A stretch of DNA of 37,512 bases. Origin: Amphimedon queenslandica. Lineage: Eukaryota > Porifera > Demospongiae > Haplosclerida > Niphatidae. The DNA is taken from assembly GCF_000090795.2 (NCBI RefSeq), contig NW_003546351.1, forward strand, positions 95,578-133,089, written 5' to 3'. Made by a program: the position numbers and the translations under genes. Shown in pieces: positions 8,940 through 20,430 of the stretch. Below the pieces are notes generated by a model that saw only the letters and a list, made by a program, of their open reading frames with translations, ran no database searches and was not told where the DNA came from. Each line of letters starts with the position of its first letter. The first letter of the stretch is position 1.

Positions 8940-11700
8940 TGGAACAAACTGGCGGACCGAGTTTCAAATGCCAACCAAAACAGAGGACTGAGCCTCAAAT
9001 GCTGACCAAGTATACATACCCGTTAGCAGATGTAGGTGGAGCATAATACCATGTGATACAAAAAAAACGTGGTTGTACGAGAGATTATGGCTGTTGCTTG
9101 GGCTGTTGAGCCTGCTTTTGAGAAAGTTTTTCATGACTTACCATGTTCTAAAATTAAAGAGTTACTAAATGATCAAGAGAAGGCTAGTGAATACTCTGTG
9201 TGTAATCTCCCACCAGTAAAACCTAAAGCTCTGGATGTTTATGTTTTGCTCCTTCAAACATGACTGAACATGGTGTGTACAACAACTTTTTTTACCAATC
9301 GTGTGTATTATTCTTTTTAGATAACTGGAAGTGTGATCAAATGAAGTGGTGTCACAATGGGAAAAAGAAACTAACAACGGTCCCAGTTATTACAAAGATG
9401 TATTGTTCTTTGTTAGTGCTGATGGAAAAGAAGATGCCTTTAAGAGATTGTTATATAAGCTTTTGGGTAGCATAAACAATACTGTTGTGGTACACTTTAA
9501 AGGAAATGAATCTATTGCAGCATTACACCACATGTTGGTACACTTCCCAGCGTTATGAGGCAACTTGAGCATTCTAAAACAACATATGGGCCTTTGAAGG
9601 ATCACATAGCTGTATAAGTAGCAAAAATCGAAAACAAATTAAGAATTTGCAAGCAAGGACTTATTGATTTTATTGATTTTTTAATAGATTTCATCAACAA
9701 CTAAGAATATCACATGACGCACTTTGCACTATACATGAATTGGCATATGATTTAGAGGATTTTGTTGATAAAATGGTCACCTTTCAAGATGTCATAGTTA
9801 GCAGAATGAAACAGATGTTGTTAGAAGTTTAGAGGATTTTACAAGTTAGCACATGCATTGTATTTTATATGCCATATATTTCGTGGCAATTAAATTTCGA
9901 GATTTTTAGTGTTTTTAAAAAATTTCACAAAATTTAAATCTGCAAAATAGCGTGCTGATTGCATTGTAGTGTGGTAATTACAATGAAATGGTGGAATGTT
10001 AATTTACGAATACAAAAATGAAGCCAAAAAGTGAAATTTTATACCCTTGAAATATGGCATATTTTGTATTTTTTTTGCTAATGCTCAATAGCCTAGCAAT
10101 TACAAACATTTTTTAATTTATATGTTACAGGTCCTGACTCATGACTCACATGAGTATTCACAACTTCTGTCAAACGACATTTAAATTGGGTGATTTCTAC
10201 TTATCTCCATTGCTATTCAAAAATATTCCATTTGAAAGGAAACCAGTTGTGCCATTATTTATGATTCATGAAAGGAAGTTGAAAGCCACACATGATGAAC
10301 TAATGACCCATTTACTACCTTCCCTTGTTAATGGTTCCAATACCATTCTATTAGTAAGTAATGATGAAAAAGGATTTCATGCCATGAATTATCACCTTCA
10401 TAAAGTCTGCAGACTGTACTGTTGAAATCATGTCATCAATATATAAAAGATTTGGGTGAGAGGTCATAGAGCTACTGCATCAGAGATTCCGTCTTTGTTA
10501 ACAACATACATAACTTATTTCATCATGCAATGAAGATGAGTACCAGAAGCTTTTGACCAATCTAAAAGGCAGTTGATGTCAACCATTTGTCATGTATTAC
10601 ATGTCAGAGACTTATAGCAAGTTAAATTAACCATAATTATGACTAACTATTTACTGAAATCACACTCATCGGTCAAGTACAGTGGTCAGTGGGTTCTTGA
10701 TAGATGTCATGTTTATGATCCAATTAGTGGAGTAACCAGCAATCACTTGGAAGGGTTTAATTTGGTACTAAAGAGAATACAAAGCTTGAAGGAAATTCCA
10801 ATGGACACTGCTCTGTTATCACTGTACCATCTTTAAGTATGCTATTGGAATGAATGGCTATGTGGGTTAGGAGGTAACTTAAGTTACATCTGTGTCCCTT
10901 CTTTTAATTTATCAGGAATGTATTAGGCTTGGAAGAGTACGACTTTGTATTCAATTTACTATGGCAATAATAGACAGGATATTTTCTTCATACCAATTAT
11001 TAGCTGAAAAGATATTGTGAAAGCAGCAAATGAAGGGGGACCAAGACATAGTCATCTAGATTATAGATGAGTGACAGTAACTGCATTCAGTATGTTTGTC
11101 ATTTTTAACTTAAGCTTAACTGAATCAGATAGAAGGGAAGAAACTGAATAATTCTGATATGATGTGTGAAGATAAAAGGTATGATCACTACACGTTTTTA
11201 AGAAAATATTCTCTGTTTGAAGATGCCCTCAGACTCCTGAACTAATTAAAGATGTGAAGCAGATGATGAAATTGTTCAACAATCACAGATTGTTCGTGCT
11301 GAGAAAGGCATAGTGTGCATAACATCCTTAACATTTTTCCACATCAGGTTGCTTGTTAAAAACGTTTTTTATCACATCATCCTAAGGCGGTTCGGTCACC
11401 TGTAACTGGCTCTTCAGGAAGCTTCATGTTGTGAGGTAATTCCTTCTGAGTATTTCTTGTGCCGTTCCACTACAACCAGCTATCATATTCTTGGTGCTAA
11501 ACTCAGTTTGGGAATTCCTTTTAAAAAAGATACCGAACAAGTCAATCTTTCACAGTTACGTTGGAACAAAAGTAAAGGTGAAAAGAAATGTGGTCAAAAA
11601 AGACCTTGACCAGGTATTGATAAGAAGTAATGCCTGTTTTATCTACAATGTTGAGATGACAGTGAGGTTATAGTAACGCCTGCCCCTGATTCACAGGTAC
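8940..11700 (+). pseudogene. MULE-like transposase gene, broken
   Basis: This is a Mutator-like (MULE-domain) transposase relic, an enzyme that would cut and move DNA with a D-D-E RNase H-like core. Ordered blocks: AVEPAFEKVFHDLP and VCNLPPVKPKAL (9090-9230); DNWKCDQMKWCHNGKKKL (9320-9375); YYKDVLFFVSADGKEDAFKR then HFKGNESIAALHH (9390-9530); IHELAYDLEDFVDK (9735-9775). The core follows: LLSND just before a frameshift into TTFKLGDFYLSPLLF (10165-10215, first acid), IHERKLKATHDEL, SNDEKGFHAM (10357-10386, second acid), and GQWVLDRCHVYDPISGVTS then LEGFN (10680-10760, glutamate). A SWIM-like tail shows STTTSYHILGAKLSLGIPF and NLSQLRWNKSKGEKKCG (11465-11590). Exons are separated by short introns, one holding a MITE. 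Multiple frameshifts and stops make it non-functional. Confidence 0.72.
9867..10062. mobile_element. Small MITE inside the MULE-like gene
   Basis: ATATGCCATATATTTC at the left is mirrored by GAAATATGGCATAT at the right, bounding about 196 bp of AT-rich, non-coding DNA. It sits in the gap between the IHELAYDLEDF exon and the exon with the first catalytic acid, which starts after the acceptor GTTACAG near 10130. TA-rich flanks prevent a clear call of the target duplication. Confidence 0.55.
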
Positions 11701-11762
11701 ACACAACTATGTTAACATTGTTTGCTGCAATTGCTATAGTTATGTTATTGTCATGGCATTGT

Positions 11763-12950
11763 ACAGTACCGCTCAGCTATAAGTTTTCGTTTACACATGT
11801 AATCTTTAGCACTAACTGTGTGGTGCTCGTTTAATTTTTTTATTCATGTAGGCATGCGCATGCTTCACATGCAGTGAGCGTTCCTGTGCAAACGCACGTG
11901 CACAGGTATCCAAATGGGTGCGTGGCCTTCAACTGCCTACTGGAACCGCATAAAGAATGGGAAAGGTTTCCGTTGAAACAAGAATAGTTCTTTTAAGGAT
12001 ATTCTCTTCAGTCAATTCAAGAGACTCAATCAAGAAGACAATTATTTTTCTAAGACCAGGATCCAAAACATTCTCAGGAAGTTTAAGGCTAACAGTACTG
12101 TTGGTGACTCGTCAAAAAAGCGATCAACGCTTCTTAATGAAGATCAGTTGGCTTGAAGAACAATGAAATTACAGGCAGGATTCTGAGAGATGATCATCAT
12201 AAAAAATGGCCAGGCCTCACAGTGTATATCAGTACAATTAAAAGAGCAAGATACCAACTGGGCTGGAGAGCTACTTGCCCTAAGTTTTGTCAGCTGGTGA
12301 AAGTGGTCAATAAGATAAAGAGATTAGACTGGTGCAAGGAAAGATAGATAGAAATGAGCAAGTTGACATTGTCGTTTTTTTTGATAAATGCTCAGTGCAG
12401 CTGGACAGCCATGAAACCGAAGTCTAAGCATCCAATCAAAGTGCATATATGGGGCAGCATATCGAAGAGAGGTACTACAGAATTGGTAGTATTTAAAGGG
12501 ATAATGAATGCTGAGCATTATGGTACTTTTCTACAGGATGGCATGCTTCCTTTCATCAGAAGCCACTTTCCTGATGGTGACTATTGTTTCCAAAAAGATA
12601 ATGATCCCAAACATACTGGTCGGCTTGTGAAATTATACATTGAGGATCTTTTTATTCATTGGTGAAAAATGCCAGCTGGAAGTCCAGATTTGAGTCCTAT
12701 AAAAAATGTATGGGGGTCGTTTAAAATACTTTCGCCACACCCGCTATAAGCCAAAATGTTTGGACTCCCTTGTAGTGGTATAGCTACATTTTAGAAAACT
12801 TTGACACCACCTGTATGCTAAAATACATTGACCACCTGAAGAAAGTTATGCCAAAAGTACTTGAAGTGGGAAAGCTTCTGGTTATTAAATGCTATACCTA
12901 AAATGTAGTGATTTATCCTGGCAGATGTGTGGATTTCAATGGAAATGCTA
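11763..12950 (+). mobile_element. Tc1/mariner element, degraded, right end missing
   Basis: The left end may be TACAGTACCGCTCAGC near 11763, which has the TA plus CAGT.CCGCTCA form common in Tc1 elements. No mirrored copy was found downstream to about 13,000, so the right inverted repeat is lost or too diverged. The transposase relic occupies most of the interval. A GCATGCGCATGC palindrome lies at 11852. Confidence 0.5.
11957..12910 (+). pseudogene. Tc1/mariner transposase relic with lost catalytic glutamate
   Basis: The N-terminal helix-turn-helix part starts MGKVSVETRIV and continues in a shifted frame as RIQNILRKFKANSTVGD. Then come ISTIKRARYQLGWRAT (12225-12275) and NKIKRLDWC. The catalytic core shows FFDKCSVQLDSH (first D present, the usual DE changed to DK), VHIWGSISKRGTTELVVFKG (12442-12500) and KDNDPKHTGR (second D). 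The block SPDLSPIKNVWG has lysine where the third catalytic glutamate belongs (SPDLNPIEN in active relatives). Spacing from second D to that lysine is 34 residues, so it was a DD34E type. A stretch between LDSH and the KPKSKHP block is deleted. It is inactive. Confidence 0.85.
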
Positions 12951-13195
12951 ATCAAAACTGCTGATTCATCTCATTTGTAGAGTGGAACTCATAAAGTGAT
13001 TGTCATAAAAAACTAGGTAATGAATGTGTAGAGTGTGTTTGTTTATGATTTGATTTTCTTTTATCAAAAGGGATAACAATCTTGTTCAGAGATAGAAATG
13101 GGTGTTACTTCAGCTGACCAATGAGATTGTGCTGCGTGAACTATGTACAAAGTAAGTATATTGTAGCACATGTTATGTCTGTAACTTTTAGAAAA

Positions 13196-13650
13196 ATGGC
13201 TGAAAATAATGAAGAGACAATTGAAGTCCATGTTGAAGGTATGCATGCCAAAATAGTTTCTGTTTTTACTGTTACATGCAAAGAAGATGTGAAAAATATA
13301 AATTATATATTATACATTAATTGTACATGTATATGTGTATATTTACAGAAGACTAAAAGTATAGCAAAGTACAGGCCGTTACCATATTGTATTGATTTGT
13401 ATAGAAAAAAATTGGATAGACATTTTACTAAAAAAGGTACATAATATATTTAAATGTACATTTATTAATTTTGCTCACTGAAGATGTAGTAAGGAAAAGG
13501 CATAAGTATGATGCAAAATACCTGAAGCTTTACACGCTATAGCGTGGAGACTATTAGAGCCTGCAGACTGTGAAGAGGCTCTGAAGGAGGATCAGTCAGC
13601 TCATCATGAGGATCAGTCTGATCCTCCTGATGAGGATGTAATACAGAGGA
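13196..13650 (+). CDS. Unrecognised exons of a small acidic protein, damaged
   Basis: An ATG at 13196 opens MAENNEETIEVHVE and ends at a GT donor at 13239. After an acceptor at 13348 comes KTKSIAKYRPLPYCIDLY and RKKLDRHFTKK, ending at a donor near 13436. A third block begins after TGAAG near 13483 (DVVRKRHKYDAKYLK) and, after a frame change, continues AWRLLEPADCEEALKED and DQSDPPDEDVIQ to a donor at about 13658. The phases of the first two blocks do not join cleanly, so an indel or another splice site is needed. I do not recognise the family. Acidic DQS/PDED micro-repeats mark the third block. Confidence 0.4.
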
Positions 13651-14084
13651 GATCAGGTACATGTGTTTAATTAAACATGTCTTGATGCATTTACTTTTAG
13701 TGTGGCACAGGATAGGGGAAAGGCCACAGCCAAGATGGTAACGACGCCAAAAAAAAATGTATTTGTTAAATTCATTTAAATGAGTTACTACCATTATTGT
13801 CCTCCTGTATAAGGAACAGTCTAAAGCCACCAATAGTACATGTAATTACAATATGAAGTGTAAATATGTTATCATAAATAACAAATATTAATGTATAACT
13901 TTTCAAAATTTTGGAGAATGCTGAGGGCATGGTTAATGGGAGGGGTGAGGTGGTACTATCAAAAAAATAAGACATCTTTACCATGTTCAAAAGAGATACT
14001 TTAGTTGAAGTTGTTACTGTATAGTAACAATATATTTGTGTTGGAGGAAAAATGTAACAGAAGATAACTTCTTTTGTCAAGTGT

Positions 14085-14162
14085 GGTTCTATGGAACCCC
14101 CTGTCTGTACTCTGGGGAAAGGTCTGGCTCGTGAGACTAGGAACCCCCTTAGATCTGCCACT
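14085..14162. mobile_element. Solo hAT-type transposon end
   Basis: The sequence ends AGATCTGCCACTG, the reverse complement of a CAGTGGCAGATCT hAT terminal repeat, and is preceded by GGGGAAAGGTCTGGCTCGTGAG. No matching left end was found within 600 bp upstream. The 131-codon minus-strand frame starting here is a by-product of this repeat. Confidence 0.45.
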
Positions 14163-14215
14163 GACAAAATGGAAGCAGACTGACAGAATTAGTGTTACTT
14201 ATTAGCAACTGGCAT

Positions 14216-14484
14216 CAGGGGTGGATGTATGGGGGGGCCAGTGAGGGCCAGGCCCACCCAAATATTTTGTGCAGTAATTTAAAATCAAATTTTTCATGAG
14301 GATGACTATGTAAACTGTGAAGCATGACTATGCAAACAATTTTTAAACCACAAATGAGCTTATTTTTACAGCTTTAATTTTCAAAATTATGACTGTAAAT
14401 TCTGGCCTGGTTGGCCACACTCACTAATTACCACACCCAAATCATCAAGGCCCACCCAAGAATCCAATCCTAGATCCGCCACTG
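14216..14484. mobile_element. hAT-type MITE with 8-bp target duplication
   Basis: The left end is CAGGGGTGGATGTATGG; the right end is AGATCCGCCACTG, whose complement starts CAGTGGCGGATCT. Inverted homology extends to the GGCCCACCCAA blocks inside. ACTGGCAT (14208-14215) and ATTGGCAT (14485-14492) flank it, an 8-bp duplication with one mismatch, as hAT elements make. The 269-bp interior is non-coding. Confidence 0.8.
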
Positions 14485-14559
14485 ATTGGCATGCAGGTAC
14501 AATGATATACATGTGTTATAAAGCTTTATTTGTATTTTCCATCACATAACAAGAAACAA

Positions 14560-14667
14560 TTTAAATCATCTTTTTCATGGCAATTGCCCTCGCTCCAGCA
14601 TCTATCACTTGTATACATTGTCTCCAAGCAGCATCTAGGTCCTCCCCCACTTGAGCTGAATACATGT
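14560..14667 (-). CDS. Possible terminal exon of an unknown minus-strand gene
   Basis: On the minus strand a short frame reads MYSAQVGEDLDAAWRQC then IQVIDAGARAIAMKKMI and stops. A TTTTACATGTATTCAG acceptor-like site precedes its second half. An AATAAA polyadenylation signal lies about 30 bp after the stop (complement near 14525-14530). The amphipathic composition looks like real coding sequence. No upstream exons were found and the family is unknown. Confidence 0.35.
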
Positions 14668-15225
14668 AAAACACATGTTTTGACGCATGTTATGATATTG
14701 TAGTTTATAGCACCCTTAACCCTTTTCCCCTAACATTTGGTCTTGCCCACTCATCCTCATCAATTAGTTGAGAAACCAGGTTTTTGGAGAAATTTTGTCA
14801 TGAAGAGCTGTTCCTTTTAATACAATGAAGGTCTAATTGTGGTATTAGTGAGCAGGAGCAGTTTGATGCTGAGGAGTCTCGAAATTTGTAGTAGTTATAA
14901 ATGGGTTTTGTGAAACGGGGTTGTTGATGCAGGATATATAGGAGTTTCGAATGGGTTTGCTGATAGAAGATTTGTGGTAGTTTTGAACAGTTTTATTGAT
15001 CAAAATGCGTAAAAGTTTCGAACAAATACTTTGATGGTGCATCAGGCTTTATGATTGGAAGGGGGAGGGGGGAATATTGTTATCGTTGTCACCACCATCA
15101 GTATGTGTAGCCATATTTAATATGAAATTTCTCCATTTCTTCAACTTTTTATTCAATTCTTTCATTGCTAATTATGCATCAATATTTTTCCTCCTATAAG
15201 GAACATGCAAAGTTTTATTGAAATA

Positions 15226-17980
15226 CAGTGGAACCCCTATTAAACGGACAACATTGGGACAAGGTCAAGTTTCCATTTAAAAGGGTGTCCTTTATTGAGA
15301 GGTTCACTATTTCAAATAATAAAATGTATATTATCCACTCAAATAACTGCATGAAGTCAGTCATAATATAATATCATGTACAAATATGCATTGATAGTGC
15401 TATATATGATATCAAAGAGTATTATAATTATACATTATTGATCATGAGGAAGAATTCGTCCTAGTAGTTTATCGACCAGACATTAGCTTTACACAACGTG
15501 CTTTGTGACACCATCAATTGTTAATCCAAGATTAGCAACATGTCCCTGTGTGTCAAGAATTAACTGGACATCTTCCAGGGATTTAATAGCATCAACGCAG
15601 GTAGTAATTTTATGTGATTTATCAATGTCCATCTCTTCACCACTGCCATCATTATCATCAGTCATCATTGTTGTACTGGGAGCCTCCAAAAGAAGTTCTC
15701 CCAATGCTAATTGTCAGTTTCAACACGTGGGAGTCATTGATTCACCATCTATGAAATCATTAACTGAACACTGTTCCTCAGATGGTAAAACCTGACCAAG
15801 TAAGCTATGCTGATCTGCTTTGGCAGTTGAATCAAGGGTATGGTCGAAGTGAGCAAATGGATCTGTTTCAAATTCTTGTCGACAAACAACATCGAACTCT
15901 TCACCAGTAGTTATTGCTGCTTTTCGAAAGCACTTTTGTATAGTTAGTGAGTTAACAGATTTCCGTGCTTTGGCAATCCAGCAGATAGCATGCAATATTG
16001 TCACTGATTAAAAAACATCAGTAAACTCATCTATTTTGGCAACAACAAACTGGAGCTACAATTTGCGATAATAATACTTTGAAATTCTGTATGATACTCA
16101 TATCCAAAGGTTAAAGCTTTGACATAGTATTTGGTCATAAAATAATATTTTAATAATGCTGTAATCACACTTCAAATCTGGAGGATGATATAAAGCATAC
16201 ACTACATATCGTATCATAGTATGTGCATTGATTTGTGTAGCAGTAAACATAACTTTTGGCTAACAAACAAAACTATAGGTAACAGTGACTGATATTGTGG
16301 AAAGCACAACATGATTACATGTATAAATACCGGTATATACATTTGCATGTCGTGCGTTGTCCATTAGCAGTAAAGTTAATCAGTTCTGGGCAGTAAGGTG
16401 TCTGTTTATTCTTGTAAGTATAATGTGAAGTATTTCCCGTCATACATACTTTATGTTGTTCAAAATATTTAAATAGAAGTTGACTAACATTAATTCCCTT
16501 AAAGCATCTTCGCTTCTCTGATTTCCAAATTTCAACAGCTTCCTCGCCACCAGCAGCATTACAAATCAAAGCAACTGTTATGGTCTGCTTTGCTTTTTTG
16601 CTTCCACTACAACTAGACTCTTTTTTTTGCAAACACACCATCAGGTAAGGCCCTCCAAAAGCAACCCGTTTTGCTTATATATTCACTCTTATGTCCTCAT
16701 ACTAGCTCAGGCAATCGCACTCCACTTACGTCACCACTCTCACCACTCACTGTAATCTTGTGTATGTTGTTCCTCTTCTTCCATCTATCTAACCAAACAT
16801 TAGAGGCCTTGAACTGTTTTGAACCTGTGTCACTTCCCAAGTCATCACTATCATCATTCACTGAAGTATAATGATAGCCCAGCTGCTCTGCTATTTGTCG
16901 AGCCTTCTCATGTAGCTGTGAACAATCAGGAAATATATTGCAAGAATGAGCCAGAGTGAACCATTTATAAAAAGGTTCATTAATGTCAGCATATTCAGAA
17001 AAAAAGGATCTTTTGCTTGATCCTAAATTATCAGTAGACAAGTTGGCTTCATATATCTTAGTAATGGACTTCCTGCTCTCTAGGATGCAAGAAATTTGAG
17101 TTTTACCAGATTCAAATATCTCAGCAAGTCCTCAAATACCCACAGATTTGTTCTTTTCAGCATAGTTCATCTTTACCTTGAGATTTTAGACAACTTCTGT
17201 GACTGGCCACCTATCTCGTTTTCTTGAAACGTACAAGAGGATACACGTGATTACACGGAAGCTATAAAGAGGCAGATCACAACTTCAAGCCATCTCTCTG
17301 TATACAAAATTAGATCGTTTAATAGAGGATTCCATCAGTACTAGCACTTTTGGACCCCTGCAATAGGAGAGGCAAATGTCCTTAAATGAGAGCCAACTGA
17401 CCCTTTTGATTTATATGCCGTGGCTGTACAAAAAGATAACATGACAGTCATTTGCCTTACAACATGGCTCCAACTGTGTCAGCTGTCTTAAGCAGAGACA
17501 CTAATATGGGATGCGCAGAAGTCGCTGGTGTAAGGGTGAATATGGCCTTGAGATTCCTTGCATTTATTGTTTCTATTGCTCCAAGGTGTACTTAGATCGT
17601 TTGGAGACAGCTCTTCAAGAGAACCAAAATGCTAGAGAGTTTTATTAATCATCATACATATTAGAGTTTTCATCATGGTTTTACATCTATATATACATGT
17701 ACAGTACTGTTCTAATTTAATTACATGGATAATTTTTGTCAATAATTATAATAATATTTGTAGAGATGACGTCACTGTCCATTATTAAAGGGGTCAATTT
17801 GTGATGTGCCACGTGTTATGGACAAAATACCACTGTCCTTTGTACAGTTAAACAGGGTGTCCATTTTGCTGGGGTTTTCTGACTTCTAAACAGACTACCC
17901 CTGTGTTCTGGACTAAGATAAGTGTCCGCTGTAGTGAGTCATCTGATGCTATGGAGTGTCCATTAAGTGGGGTTCCTCTG
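15226..17980 (-). mobile_element. Tigger/pogo DNA transposon, full length
   Basis: The left terminal repeat starts CAGTGGAACCCCTATTAAAC; the right end, complemented, starts CAGAGGAACCCCACTTAATG. Both are flanked by TA (15224-15225 and 17981-17982), the target duplication expected for this superfamily. The 2755-bp interior carries one minus-strand transposase relic. Additional GTGTCC/GGACA motifs recur inside both ends, probably subterminal binding sites. Confidence 0.9.
15489..17169 (-). pseudogene. Tigger-like transposase relic (CENP-B type)
   Basis: This transposase has CENP-B-like DNA-binding domains and a DDE_1 core. From the minus-strand start at 17169: MNYAEKNKSVGI, a TGA where arginine is expected, then GLAEIFESGKTQISCIL (psq helix-turn-helix). 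A CENP-B-type domain follows: LHEKARQIAEQL then ASNVWLDRWKKRNNIHKI and VSGESGDV. The core shows TGCFWRALPDG, a frameshift, KQTITVALICNAAGG and CFKGI (16490-16580). Degraded HPPDLK and PLDMSIIQNFKV blocks occur at 16030-16180. The C-terminal part has ILHAICWIAKA, IQKCFRKAAI and a KSLEDVQLILDTQGHV tail (15510-15600). Order and spacing fit Tigger. Stops, frameshifts and a ruined catalytic middle make it inactive. Confidence 0.88.
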
Positions 17981-17982
17981 TA

Positions 17983-18240
17983 TAGATCTTTTCCAATACC
18001 TTTGGAAGAAAATGATAATTATCAATGATGTGGTGGGTTTTTGATGAAGGTGGTGGAGTGGTGTAGCTTGAATTCAAGATAAATCAAGATACCAGTGAAC
18101 ATGTTATGGAAGGTACAATGTAGATGTAGGAGGACATACAGAAAATGAAGTATCTGATGAAGAATCAGAATTAATTACAGTAACATGCTATATAAGGCCG
18201 TTATAATTAGATCTTTCATTGCTTTTTGTGCCAGCTCACA
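17983..18240. other. Spacer between Tigger and the next gene
   Basis: Short AT-rich spacer. A possible acidic exon reads VDVGGHTENEVSDEESELI near 18120-18175, but its borders are not clear and it may belong to the downstream family. Confidence 0.3.
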
Positions 18241-19735
18241 TATTACTCTGTTGGGCACCCATTTTCTGTTATTGAATGCCGAATTTTGTCAGCTAGAGTG
18301 TCAGCAAATTTTCTTCGTCTTTTTCAAGGTATGTTGCTGTTAAAACTACATAAAAATTTACTCTAGTCTTATCTTTAGGCATATTGATTTGTCTGCTGTG
18401 ATTCTAAGGAGCCAAGTTTGGTGCTAAGGAAATGAATGCAAAGCATGAGATACTCTCCTTTCCTAGCTTCATCAGTCCTGTTGTTACCGTTGCTGCTACC
18501 ATAGCTGCTGGACGGAGTGCTGTTCAAGCTTGCGCTACATTTTAAAGGCTAACTGGAGCTAATTTGAGCACCGAGTTGAGGACACTGGGAAGGCCGCCAT
18601 TTTGAGACAGCACTGATTAATTAAATTTTGTCACTTTGGCCACATGACAATCACCACAATTAATTTTGCAATTGTAAGTTAGCTAATATTATTCATGCAC
18701 CATAGTAAACTGAAAAAACATTTAGTAGTTATCACAATTCAATACTAGCTACACTTACAGTAGTCTACCAATACTATACAATTCCAGATGCTACCTGCTT
18801 CTGCTGCAAAGTGGCATAATAAATTGTGGTTTCTTCTAATTTTGATAATAAGGTATTGTAACCGGCTTTATAGAAATATGTATAATAGATATAATTACAG
18901 ATTATATGCTGACATGTATTTGAACATCACTGTTATTACGGATGACACTACTTTTGTCCCATGGACCATTATTCAGGTATGATGTTTAAGCATATTTTGA
19001 ACTAATTATTTAAACTTTCACTTGTGATTGATTTTATTACTAATATATTACATTTGTAACATTACATGTATCTATTGGCTTACCATTACTTTGTAGCAAG
19101 ATGAGAATGGGACGTTTTCTTCCTTGTTTTTAACAGTACAATCTGGTGTATTTGCTACTATTCATACTACTGAAGATTAAACAAGTATGTTACTCAAAAA
19201 TGTTGACATTGGCCAGTCAAATGATAGTTTTAAAGCTGTAGAACAAACTCATTCTGTTGTTGGTGTTTGCAAATTGTTTGATTGTCACAAAGTTTGTTGT
19301 ATCGAAAGATAGTACTCACGATGTAATGATTGTCAGTTTAGAAAGTAACAGTGAAGTACGAAATGAAGTAAATCAGAAAACAGTCTTCCTATAATGATTT
19401 ATAAGAAAACTCGAGAAGATAGTTTAGGTAGTGAGATATTGAAATTTCTCTGTCATAAATGCAGCTTGGACAGATCCTGAAGTGAATGGAAAACCATTAG
19501 TTGATATATGTCAAATGTTGTGGTACATCAATTGGCATCATGATGTACTCGCTAGTCCTTCATGTCCAACACCTTTGTTATTTTCTGAGTTCTGCGGTTA
19601 TAATACACCCGAACGTAGTAAACACAGGAAAGTATGTGTATCTAACTTAAGCCATGATGAAGTAGATGAGTTTTGTTCTGAGTTACAAGATTACATGATG
19701 ACCAGCTAGATGCTGAAGGAGTGTGAACTACTTAA

Positions 19736-20430
19736 AGGGTAACTGCAGTGGTTTTTTTAGGTGTTTATTTTATTGGCCAAATATGATTGCGTAAACTTTT
19801 TAATGAAGTGTGAGAACTATTGTTCAAAAAAATTATTCACTAAGATATGAGCTTTCAAAAATGCCTTTATTTACTTCATGCCATGTTACTTTCTGTAGGT
19901 GGCCTTGGCGAAACTTGACGTCATTTTGGTAAGGCTGTTGATTGATCCATTCCTTCATAGGGGAAATAATCCTTTTTGTCTCATGCCTAGTAATGTAATA
20001 GCACAAATTTAAAGATTGGGATTGTTAGCTCTCGTTATTCTAACCAGACAACTGCATGAAAATGTCATACTACTGCAAGTAGGCAAATGTTCTTGTTTAC
20101 TATTATGAGTCTTTCTTGCAGTTGCATGCTTACAATAATTAGAGCTAACAATCGCAATCTTTAATTTGTACTATTACATTACTAGGCATGAGAATAATTG
20201 ATTAATTCCCCCTACAAAGGAATGGATTAATCACCAGCTTCACTGAAATGACGTTACGTTTAGCCACGCCCACCGACAGGAAGTAACATGGCATGAAGTA
20301 AATAAAGGCATTTTTGAAAGCTAATATCTCGGTGAATAATTTAATAGGAGTTCTCACACTTCATAAAAAGTTCAGGCAATCACATTTAGCCAATACAATA
20401 AATGCCTCAAAAAACCACTGCAGTTACCCT
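19736..20430. mobile_element. Foldback transposon B, inverted-repeat arms of about 310 bp, TTAA target
   Basis: AGGGTAACTGCAGTGGTTTT at the left is mirrored exactly by AAAACCACTGCAGTTACCCT at the right. The arms continue inward for about 310 bp, through CATGCCTAGTAATGTAATAG and GTTAGCTCT blocks in both, leaving a loop of roughly 80 bp. TTAA flanks both sides (19732-19735 and 20431-20434). There is no coding sequence. It splits the uncharacterised gene between the FCGYNTPERSK exon and the SSVRVLLANADH exon. It is related to foldback A. Confidence 0.88.

Noticed and set aside
13772..14167. 131-codon minus-strand open frame, the longest in the window
   Set aside because: Its N-terminal part is the translation of a hAT-type terminal repeat (complement of AGATCTGCCACTG), and the rest is AT-rich with no motif.
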